Below are positions 8,464 through 14,748 of a stretch of 34,456 nt of DNA, piece by piece (positions within the stretch are counted from its first letter, which is position 1; each line of letters opens with the position of its first letter). A model generated the notes under the pieces. It had not been told where the DNA came from. It did no database searches and saw only the letters and a list, made by a program, of their open reading frames with translations. Source of the stretch: Natrialba asiatica DSM 12278 (GTDB lineage Archaea > Halobacteriota > Halobacteria > Halobacteriales > Natrialbaceae). The stretch covers positions 1 to 34,456 of the forward strand of contig NZ_AOIO01000035.1 of NCBI RefSeq assembly GCF_000337555.1. The letters run 5' to 3'. A program made the translations under genes and the position numbers.

Positions 8464-8939
8464 GCGTTATCCTCCCAGTAGAACGTAATCGTGTCTTCGT
8501 CGTCGTTGACGAGCACGACGACTTCCGTATCGCCGCGGACGTCGGCTGTCGAAATCGTAACCTCGACGACGCCGCCCGGGTTCCAGGTATTGGTGTCGGC
8601 ATCGACTCGTTCGACCGCCGTTACCGTCGAGTAGGTACCATCGACGAGCGCGTCAACGACGCTCGGGTCAGCCGGCACATCCTTGGTACCGACGTTTTTT
8701 ACCAGGACGCTCACGTTGTACCCGTCGCTCGTCGTATCGTTCTCGACTATCGCGTCCGGCTGTGACTCGTCGCTGATGATCGCGATGTCGGTTTTAATCT
8801 CGTCGGAAACGGTCCCCCCGCGCATTTCGATCGAGTCGCTTACCTCGCCGACCTCCATAACGACGGTTCCCGCGACCGCCGAGGCGATCACGAGACTGCC
8901 GATGAACATGATCAGGTGTGTCGCTGAAACGCTCGCCAT
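8460..8939 (-). CDS. flaG: Archaellum stator-type protein FlaG (ArlG)
   Basis: FlaG is a monotopic membrane protein whose outer domain, together with FlaF, anchors the archaellum motor in the S-layer and pseudoperiplasm. The protein is 159 residues, begins MASVSATHLIMFIGSLVIAS with a hydrophobic helix at about 7-27, and continues as a beta-rich extracellular domain (for example VSVLVKNVGTKDVPADPSVV). The start lies 26 bases after the flaF stop, with GGAGG upstream. The stop codon overlaps the next start as ATGA. Size, topology and position between flaF and FlaC/D/E make the call firm. Confidence 0.9.
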   Translation of the reverse strand: MASVSATHLIMFIGSLVIASAVAGTVVMEVGEVSDSIEMRGGTVSDEIKTDIAIISDESQPDAIVENDTTSDGYNVSVLVKNVGTKDVPADPSVVDALVDGTYSTVTAVERVDADTNTWNPGGVVEVTISTADVRGDTEVVVLVNDDEDTITFYWEDNA

Positions 8940-8965
8940 TTAGTATTCGTCCTCCATCTGTCCTC

Positions 8966-9463
8966 TTAAGTCGTGATCGCAGCCGAATCGGCGACGCCGC
9001 GTTTCGTTGTTATCCGGACACTATCTTCGCTCTCGTTACCGGTAAGCCCGATCTCGTCGTCGGTCCGATCCTCGACGATTTCGATTTCGAGATGCGTTCC
9101 AGGAAGCCACACGTCACTTTGATTGCGCTCCGCGTCCCCCACTACAACCGCCGTTTCCTCGTCAACACCCTGCGTCGGATAGAACTGCCCGTTGACTACG
9201 ACGTCCGTCATCGTGACGGAGAGTGACGTTGCGCCCTCGTTGGTGACGTTCACGATCGCATCCGTCTCGTTTGTCGCGTCGGTGTACTCGAACGACTCGA
9301 TCGCGACCGCCGTATTCTGCCGTTCGCGAAACTGGTCGTTCTGGGCGGCAAACGCCTCGCCGGTTTCCGCACCGACGCTGAAGACGGTCGGTACGATGGC
9401 GCTTACGGCCAGGAGAAATCCGACCAGTATCACCAGCACTGCGCCACTCGTACTGAACCCCAT
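8966..9463 (-). CDS. flaF: Archaellum stator-type protein FlaF (ArlF)
   Basis: FlaF binds S-layer protein and, with FlaG, forms the stator of the archaellum. I chose the ATG at 9461-9463, giving 165 residues starting MGFSTSGAVLVILVGFLLAV, because haloarchaeal FlaF proteins start this way with the membrane helix at the very N-terminus. An open frame continues 30 codons further upstream to 9553, but that piece is Arg-rich and overlaps a TTTTAAG element centred about 27 bases before 9463, as expected for a leaderless promoter. After the helix comes a beta-rich outer domain (for example AVAIESFEYTDATNETDAIV). It is the first gene of flaF-flaG-flaCE-flaJ. Confidence 0.88.
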   Translation of the reverse strand: MGFSTSGAVLVILVGFLLAVSAIVPTVFSVGAETGEAFAAQNDQFRERQNTAVAIESFEYTDATNETDAIVNVTNEGATSLSVTMTDVVVNGQFYPTQGVDEETAVVVGDAERNQSDVWLPGTHLEIEIVEDRTDDEIGLTGNESEDSVRITTKRGVADSAAITT

Positions 9464-9487
9464 TAGGTCATCGTGACGTTTCAGATT

Positions 9488-9505
9488 CTTAAAAGCCCTC
9501 TGGCC
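9488..9505 (-). promoter_or_regulatory. Putative flaF promoter
   Basis: On the minus strand this reads TGGCCAGAGGGCTTTTAAG. The TTTTAAG is centred about 27 bases ahead of the ATG at 9463, the normal distance for a leaderless haloarchaeal transcript. The GGCCA about seven bases before the TATA-like element resembles, more weakly, the boxes upstream of the flagellins and flaD. Confidence 0.45.
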
Positions 9506-9578
9506 AGTTCGCCGTGCGATGAGAACGGAGCGGGTCGCCGCCGCGTTTGCCATCGCTAGCGATCACTCGGCGATGAAC

Positions 9579-9599
9579 TCGCTCTTGGGGCAAGAGCGA
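9579..9599. repeat. Perfect hairpin between flagellin genes and flaF
   Basis: TCGCTCTTG and CAAGAGCGA form a perfect 9-bp stem with a 3-base GGG loop. A 12-base palindrome ATCGCTAGCGAT lies close by at 9552-9563. Both lie between the flagellin stop (9668) and the flaF start (9463) and would be in the RNA if transcription reads through. A processing or attenuation role is a guess. Confidence 0.6.
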
Positions 9600-9628
9600 T
9601 CCGACAGGAGACGCTACAAGACCGGTGT

Positions 9629-9648
9629 TGAAAAAACAGGAAAAAGCG
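9629..9648 (-). terminator. T-rich terminator after the flagellin pair
   Basis: Downstream of the second flagellin the minus strand carries two T tracts, TTTTT (about 9641-9645) and TTTTTT (about 9631-9636), separated by CCTG. T tracts without a required hairpin are the usual archaeal termination signal. This would separate the abundant flagellin transcript from flaF-flaG-flaCE-flaJ. Confidence 0.6.
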
Positions 9649-9667
9649 GTAGATCGGCGAGACCGGT

Positions 9668-10336
9668 TTAGAGTCGGACCGCTTCACCGCTGTCGGTGAA
9701 GAGATCGGGTGCGCGCAGTTCGACTTCGGTGGTTGCACCGGATGGCGAAACGATACTGAGCGACGACTCGTCACCCTGTCCGAACGGTTCCTCCGTGCTT
9801 CCGAACGGTTCGACCTCCGGATTGAGGATAATCGTGTAATCGTTGTCGTCGTCGCCGAGGACGGCCTGATCGGATGCAACGTAGTTGTTGTTGTCGTCGA
9901 TCACGGCGAAGTGTCCCGAGGTCAGGTTCGTCGCGTTGCCCGGCTCGGTGCTGTTGAGATACGTACTATCAGTATCGTCTATCTTGGGCATGACGAGGTT
10001 TTCCTGTCCGTTCGGACCGACAGCTTGAATGATCGTCTCGTTGAGATCGATCTCGTCGGAACCGGCTGCACCGGTCACCGTCAGGTTAACGGACGTGATG
10101 TTCGTGGGATCGTCAGAATCGGTGTCCTCAACGATACCGACTTCGCTGGTGATGTCGACGCGTTCGGAAACCAGGTCCGTACTCTCTTCGCCCGTCGCTT
10201 CGGCCTGCGTCTGGAGCATGCCAGCCGTGTTGATCAGCACGCCTGCAGCGATCGCAGCGACCAGCACCATCGCGATGAACACGATGAGCGTCCCGATACC
10301 AACTTGACCTCTCTCCGTTGTTTCGTTATCGAACAT
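9668..10336 (-). CDS. Archaellin (flagellin), second of a tandem pair
   Basis: This is a structural subunit of the archaellum filament. The 222-residue preprotein has a class III (type IV pilin-like) signal, [10 protein letters not shown] followed by [20 protein letters not shown]. The archaeal prepilin peptidase is expected to cut after Gly10. The hydrophobic helix forms the filament core, and the rest is an acidic beta-rich outer domain with several N-glycosylation sequons (for example NITS, NLTV, NETI, NATNLTS). The first 55 or so residues after the cut site are almost identical to the upstream gene, then the two diverge. It starts two bases after the upstream gene's stop, with GGTGA a short way ahead, so the pair is cotranscribed. 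Confidence 0.95.
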   Translation of the reverse strand: MFDNETTERGQVGIGTLIVFIAMVLVAAIAAGVLINTAGMLQTQAEATGEESTDLVSERVDITSEVGIVEDTDSDDPTNITSVNLTVTGAAGSDEIDLNETIIQAVGPNGQENLVMPKIDDTDSTYLNSTEPGNATNLTSGHFAVIDDNNNYVASDQAVLGDDDNDYTIILNPEVEPFGSTEEPFGQGDESSLSIVSPSGATTEVELRAPDLFTDSGEAVRL

Positions 10337-10338
10337 GG

Positions 10339-10926
10339 TTACAGTTTCACCGAGCTATCCTCGTCAGTAATCGTGGTCGGAACGCGGATCTCCATCTCGG
10401 TCGTCGCACCGGCGTCCGTCGTGAAGATCACCGACAGTTGATCGCCCTCTTCCAGCGTGCTATATACCTCGTTAAGGGAAACGATCACTTCGACGCGGTC
10501 GCTCGTTTCGGTTAGCACGGCTTCGTCAGGCGCCCCGTCAACACCCTGAACGTTTTTGATTTCGACTCCGCTCCCGTTATCGGTCGTGAAGGTCTCTTCG
10601 CCCTCCGAGCCGATGAATTGCGCAGTCGTCTTGTTCAAGTCGATCGGATCGGAGCCGGCCGCCATCGCCATGACGAAGTTGAGTTCAGTGATGTTATTGT
10701 TATCACTCGCGTCGGAAACGTTACCCGACGCACTCACGATTTCGAGACGATCGCTCACTTGGTCCGTCGATTCCTCCCCGGTAGCTTCTGCCTGGGTCTG
10801 CAGCATGCCAGCCGTATTGATTAGCACGCCCGCGGCAATCGCAGCGACCAGCACCATCGCGATGAACACGATAAGGGTACCAATCCCCACCTGACCACGG
10901 TCGTGGTCGTTGTCTGTTTCGAACAT
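10339..10926 (-). CDS. Archaellin (flagellin), first of a tandem pair
   Basis: This 195-residue preprotein begins [11 protein letters not shown] and continues [20 protein letters not shown]. The prepilin-type cut is expected after Gly11. The core helix region through [12 protein letters not shown] matches the downstream archaellin residue for residue, apart from synonymous base changes. The outer domain differs in length and sequence and contains sequons such as NVSD and NITE. It is the first gene of the flagellin transcript. The ATG at 10924-10926 follows a leader with a CCCGGG-AGT-CCCGGG hairpin and a row of upstream boxes that include the TATA element. Confidence 0.95.
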   Translation of the reverse strand: MFETDNDHDRGQVGIGTLIVFIAMVLVAAIAAGVLINTAGMLQTQAEATGEESTDQVSDRLEIVSASGNVSDASDNNNITELNFVMAMAAGSDPIDLNKTTAQFIGSEGEETFTTDNGSGVEIKNVQGVDGAPDEAVLTETSDRVEVIVSLNEVYSTLEEGDQLSVIFTTDAGATTEMEIRVPTTITDEDSSVKL

Positions 10927-10937
10927 AGTTGGTTACA

Positions 10938-10952
10938 CCCGGGAGTCCCGGG
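10938..10952 (-). promoter_or_regulatory. GC hairpin in the flagellin mRNA leader
   Basis: CCCGGG, three bases, then CCCGGG, ending 11 bases before the flagellin ATG. With the TATA-like TTAATAA at about 10977-10983 the transcript should start near 10950-10955, so this hairpin would lie at or near the 5' end of a very abundant mRNA. A role in mRNA stability or ribosome access is possible but unproven. Confidence 0.45.
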
Positions 10953-10976
10953 CAGTACAGGCTGATTCAGACTGAC

Positions 10977-11088
10977 TGTTATTAAGTCTACTTGCCAAAC
11001 TTGACACTCTTAACTCTAACTGCCGATAGGTGGATATCTTAAACTTGGTGGCCGAATTAGACATCACATAATTAAATCTGGTGGCCGA
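10977..11088 (-). promoter_or_regulatory. Flagellin promoter with four tandem 18-bp boxes
   Basis: On the minus strand four related boxes are seen: TCGGCCACCAGATTTAAT (11071-11088), TCGGCCACCAAGTTTAAG (11038-11055), TCGGCAGTTAGAGTTAAG (11009-11026) and TTGGCAAGTAGACTTAAT (10981-10998). Start-to-start distances are 33, 29 and 28 bp, about three helical turns. The box nearest the gene supplies the TATA-like TTAATAA, with the expected start about 25 bases downstream. The others look like binding sites for a regulator or alternative TATA elements. Related boxes lie before flaD (3938-3956) and, weaker, flaF (9488-9505). Confidence 0.65.
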
Positions 11089-11160
11089 TCCGTTCGTGGA
11101 GGATCAACTCCGTCCCCGTCGGCCGGGACACTTATCTTTCCGGTCCGACGAGTTCAGCGC

Positions 11161-11355
11161 ATGAATATCGTGGACGGCGATAAGATCGAGTGTAGCCGCT
11201 GTGATGAACTCGTGTTACTCGACGATGCGAATATTCTCGGGAAGTCGAACAATCGGACGTATGCAAAGCCGCTCTGTAACGGATGCCTGGAGAACGTTGG
11301 CGTGCCGCGAGGGTACGAATTAGAGCGAGACGTGAGCTATCTCAAGAGCGATTGA
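11161..11355 (+). CDS. Small zinc-finger protein (two CxxC pairs)
   Basis: This 64-residue protein has two zinc-binding knuckles, CSRC at residues 12-15 and CNGC at about 39-42, the pattern of the many small haloarchaeal zinc-finger proteins of unknown function. The body is otherwise charged, with no membrane segment. An ACTTATCTTT element about 27 bases before the ATG fits a leaderless promoter. It is divergent from the flagellin genes and shares the intergenic region that carries the four 18-bp boxes, so it could share their control. Whether it binds nucleic acid or protein cannot be told from sequence. Confidence 0.75.
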   Translation: MNIVDGDKIECSRCDELVLLDDANILGKSNNRTYAKPLCNGCLENVGVPRGYELERDVSYLKSD

Positions 11356-11514
11356 TCGGTGTCTAGCACGTACGCGCGGGAGCGTGGGTCGGTCGTGAGA
11401 GCGAGTTCTGATTCGTAATCGAATACGCGTATGCGGGTGGTTTCGTCGAGCGGAGGCGGCGTCGACCAGGAGGAAGTGAGTAGCCGTGGGGGAGTCGCCA
11501 CGCGTCGTCCGCCG

Positions 11515-12378
11515 TTACTTGTTGTTCATCGCTTCGCTCGCGATATTGCGTCCGCGCGGCTTCAAGGCTACCTCGCGCCGCACGCGGACCTCCTCTAACA
11601 CCTGTAGCTCGATCAGGCGCTCGTAGATTTCCTCGACCTCGTCCGTATCGATATCCAGAAACTCCGGCACTTCGAACGGCGAGACGCCCGAGTAGATCGC
11701 CATCAGCACCTCCTCTTCCTTGCCGGAGAGATCGATCTGTGAGGCGTTTTTCTCCGCGCCGCGGTCCAGGACGGATTTCAACATCGCGCAGTTCTGGCTG
11801 GAGCCCGAAAGGTACGTCTGCACGCTCGAGCCGTCCTCCGTGTGCTCGGCCTCGATCACCGGCCGCTCCCGTGATCGAACCGTGCGTTCGTCGCTCTCGA
11901 CCGTCCCGACGTCGTCGACCTCGATCTGGACGAACTCGCCGCTTTCGATCGCGAAGTTTGCGACGCCCTCGTTGATCTTCACGCGGGCCTTCCGCCACGA
12001 GGAATCCTGGACCACGCCACCTTTCACCGCCGGATGCTTCACGAGCACGATCTCGCCGTCCAGAATCGCCTTCTGGATCTGCAGTTCGAACTCGTTGACC
12101 GCGTCCATCGAGATGAGGTAGACGTTCGGCCCGTAGTTGATGCTGATGTAGTCCGAGACCTTCGCGACGGTCTGGTTGACGTCGTACCGGCCGCGAATCG
12201 ATTGGATCTTCGAGAGCGGTATCGTCTCTTTACCGCTGTTGCTGACGATCACCAGCCGCTTGTTCGAGAGGACGAGCCGGCCGTTCGACCAGTTCGTGTC
12301 CGATAGTTTGCGTCCCTCGCGGACGACCTGCGTGAACTTGCCGGTGACGTCCGCGAGTTTCTGTTCACCCTTACTCAT
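11515..12378 (-). CDS. cheF: Archaeal taxis protein CheF
   Basis: CheF is the archaea-specific adaptor that links phosphorylated CheY to the FlaC/D/E switch ring of the archaellum. The 287-residue protein shows the features of the family (formerly DUF439). It has a PH-like N-terminal region (WSNGRLVLSNKRLVIVSNSG, TIPLSKIQSIRGRYDV) and a middle domain. The C-terminal part is winged-helix-like (LSGKEEEVLMAIYSGVSPFE, EEIYERLIELQVLEEVRVRR). The start overlaps the stop of the upstream HEAT-repeat gene as ATGA, so the two are coupled. The pairing and the nearby fla cluster match the taxis-archaellum interface module described in Halobacterium. I am confident of the family, not of which CheF paralogue it is. 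Confidence 0.9.
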   Translation of the reverse strand: MSKGEQKLADVTGKFTQVVREGRKLSDTNWSNGRLVLSNKRLVIVSNSGKETIPLSKIQSIRGRYDVNQTVAKVSDYISINYGPNVYLISMDAVNEFELQIQKAILDGEIVLVKHPAVKGGVVQDSSWRKARVKINEGVANFAIESGEFVQIEVDDVGTVESDERTVRSRERPVIEAEHTEDGSSVQTYLSGSSQNCAMLKSVLDRGAEKNASQIDLSGKEEEVLMAIYSGVSPFEVPEFLDIDTDEVEEIYERLIELQVLEEVRVRREVALKPRGRNIASEAMNNK

Positions 12379-13655
12379 GCTGGGTCACCAGTGACTGTCC
12401 CGACGCCGCCGAGTTTCGACAGCGCGGAGAACCCTCGCTTGCGCAGTCGATCGCTATCGGTTCGCTCGACGAAACTCGAGAGACGGTTCCGAGAGGTATC
12501 GCCGCCGATCTTCCCCAGGACGAACAGCGCCTTGACCCGCAGTTCCTCGTCGCGAAGGTCGTCCTCGACGAGTTCGAGCAATCGCTGTTCCAGCCCGTCG
12601 CTGTCGAGCAGCGACAGACTCGTGGCGGCGAACTTCGAGGTCATTTCGTCGTCGTCGGCCATGGTCTCGATCAGGGCGTCCTGTGCGGCCGCCGTCGAGG
12701 AATCGTTCGCGACGCGCCCGAGCAGCCAGGCTGCGTTGCGCCGCTGGGCGGTCTCCGTACTTCGATCCAGGATTTCGATCAGCGGCTCGACGACCTCGTC
12801 TTCGTCCGCCGCCTCGAGTTCACCGACGATCTTCTCGCGGATCTGGTGGCTCGCGTTGGCGGGTGCCTCAGAGAGGAGTTGGACGAGCGAGAACATCGCG
12901 GTTCGGCGAACGGTATCCGCGTCGTCGCTCAGGGCGTTCGCGAGGACTTCGACCGCCTCGACGCTGCCGAGACGCCCGAGGGCGTCGACGGCGATGCGCC
13001 GGAGCACTTCGTCCTCGGCGTCGGCCACGTCGACGAGTTCGCGGAGCGCGTTGTCGGTGCCGATGTCGGCCAGCGCGTACGCGATTTCGATGCGGACGGA
13101 GTACTGGTCCTCGTGGAATCGGTCGGAAAGGGCGGGGACGCTCTCCGGGGATTCGATGCGCCCGAGGGCGCGGGCGACGCGCGTTCGTACGCGAGAGTCG
13201 GGATCGGTGAGCCGGTCGACCAACGCGCTGACGACGTTGTCCTCGCCGATGCGACCGAGGCCGGTCGCGGCGGCCATCCGGAGCTCCGGCTGATCGGCGG
13301 TCAGCCCGCGAGCCAGAACCTTCGCTTTCTTCCACTCGGCCAGGTCTTCGAGATCCTGTCCCGAGAGATCGCCGATGAACTCTTCGAGCGCGTCCTGGCC
13401 GTACTGGTCCAGCGCGTCGATGGCTGCGGCCCGAACCTCGTCGCTTTCGTCGTCCTGCGATGCCGTGACGAGCGCGTCGATCACCTCGTCGCGCGGCGAG
13501 CGCGGGTTCCCCTGGACCGAATCGTCGTCGGCACTCGTCTCGAGACTGCCGAGAATCTCGGCGGCCCGCCGACGGATGTCCGGATTTGAACTCGCCTCGA
13601 GATGCCGAATAAGTTGTTCGAAATCCGCGTTGCGTTCGAGTTCGAATAACGTCAT
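12375..13655 (-). CDS. HEAT-repeat (PBS lyase-like) taxis-associated protein
   Basis: I start this protein at the ATG at 13653-13655 (426 residues, MTLFELERNADFEQLI) because a near-perfect ribosome-binding match GGTGATC lies just upstream. The frame stays open 33 more codons but that piece is atypical. The whole protein is a chain of about ten HEAT/PBS-lyase-type repeats, each with a pattern such as SALVDRLTDPDSRVRTRVAR, ALGRIESPESVPALSDRF or VLANALSDDADTVRRTAMFS. Such solenoids are protein-binding scaffolds. It is translationally coupled to cheF, and in Halobacterium a HEAT-repeat protein encoded beside two CheF proteins was found to interact with the taxis and Fla proteins. The same role is inferred here. 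Confidence 0.85.
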   Translation of the reverse strand: MTLFELERNADFEQLIRHLEASSNPDIRRRAAEILGSLETSADDDSVQGNPRSPRDEVIDALVTASQDDESDEVRAAAIDALDQYGQDALEEFIGDLSGQDLEDLAEWKKAKVLARGLTADQPELRMAAATGLGRIGEDNVVSALVDRLTDPDSRVRTRVARALGRIESPESVPALSDRFHEDQYSVRIEIAYALADIGTDNALRELVDVADAEDEVLRRIAVDALGRLGSVEAVEVLANALSDDADTVRRTAMFSLVQLLSEAPANASHQIREKIVGELEAADEDEVVEPLIEILDRSTETAQRRNAAWLLGRVANDSSTAAAQDALIETMADDDEMTSKFAATSLSLLDSDGLEQRLLELVEDDLRDEELRVKALFVLGKIGGDTSRNRLSSFVERTDSDRLRKRGFSALSKLGGVGTVTGDPA

Positions 13656-13750
13656 GGCTGCGAGATCACCCGCCCGCGGCGGGACGACGGACGCGTAAGG
13701 TCGTCCCCGTGTGACAGTAGCCGCCCGGGTGGCATTGATCATCGGCCATG

Positions 13751-14563
13751 TCACTCATCGCTCCCGTTTCCATTGCTGGAGCCCGCCGTACTGTCTGACT
13801 CGTTCGGGTCCGTCTCGCCGGTGTTGGTATCAGTGTCGTCGGTACTGTTTTCACCGTCTGCAGTGCCATCGCTGGTATCGCCGTCAGCGGCCGTCCCATC
13901 GTCGGTCGCCGTCTCGGATTCGTTCGCTCCGGTCCCGGACTCGGTCTCGGCCTCGTCTCCGTACTGTTTCGTCCGCGCGATTGCGTTCCAGAGTTCGACG
14001 TCCGAGGCCTCTCCCGCTAAATGCTCTTCGGCCCACTGGGCGTTGACGGCCCAGCCCTCCACTTGTCCATCGAAGGGATCGGTCACTTCCGTATAGAGAT
14101 GGTTTACGTCGGACCCGCGATCGATCAGCCCCTCGCTGAACACGCGATAGATCATCGCAATCTCGTCGTCGGACTCGGTTGCAGTCGTTGCGTCCGATTC
14201 GTAGAACAGGATCAGATCGTTGTCGTCCGTATCGTGATAGAGGTCGGCAACGGTAATATCGTTCTCCTCGAGCAAAAAGTAGAACTCGCCCGGTGTCGCC
14301 TCCGGGTCGTCGCCGGGATCGGTCGGATCGACGGGGACGCGGCTACCGCCGAACTGTTTGATGGTCCCTAGACAGCCCGCCGTCAGCCCGACTGAAGCGG
14401 TTCCGAGCGCAGCCAGGGCTGTTCGACGAGTTCGTCCGGCGTTCCGCTCGTCCGTTTCACCCTTGGTTCCCTTCTCACCCGACCCGATCGTCGATTCAGC
14501 CTTCAGACAGTCCCGGTCGCCTCCGTCGCTGCAGGCGGCTGTCCCCCCAGGATATCGTGGCAT
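13751..14563 (-). CDS. Tat-exported lipoprotein of unknown function
   Basis: From the ATG at 14561-14563 the protein has 270 residues. It has a twin-arginine motif (GRTRRTALAALG, RR at 46-47), a short hydrophobic stretch and a lipobox LTAGC (Cys64), so it should be exported folded by Tat and anchored as a lipoprotein, as is common in haloarchaea. The long pre-RR part is unusual; no better start is visible. The mature protein has a folded region of about 130 residues (EFYFLLEENDITVADLYHDT, VNHLYTEVTDPFDGQVEGWA). It ends in a 75-residue acidic Thr/Ser/Gly tail. The fold region resembles a conserved haloarchaeal lipoprotein family, perhaps DUF8159, not verified. It lies 95 bases upstream of the HEAT-cheF pair. 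Confidence 0.7.
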   Translation of the reverse strand: MPRYPGGTAACSDGGDRDCLKAESTIGSGEKGTKGETDERNAGRTRRTALAALGTASVGLTAGCLGTIKQFGGSRVPVDPTDPGDDPEATPGEFYFLLEENDITVADLYHDTDDNDLILFYESDATTATESDDEIAMIYRVFSEGLIDRGSDVNHLYTEVTDPFDGQVEGWAVNAQWAEEHLAGEASDVELWNAIARTKQYGDEAETESGTGANESETATDDGTAADGDTSDGTADGENSTDDTDTNTGETDPNESDSTAGSSNGNGSDE

Positions 14564-14748
14564 CGTTACGAACTCGTCACACCAACGGGTGAAAAATTCG
14601 TCGGCCGTTCGGGTGACGGCCGGGGGTGAACCGACCGTCGGCCCTCCGCCACACCTCGAATGGGCCGGCAATATGATATGAGTGGATTTCCTACTGGTCG
14701 GCAACGGGAGTCTCGACCTGGATCGGGGACGACGAAGACTGGAAAACT

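Noticed and set aside
9464..9553. N-terminal extension of flaF to the ATG at 9553
   Set aside because: The extension is Arg-rich, overlaps the TTTTAAG promoter and does not fit the family's N-terminus MGFS.
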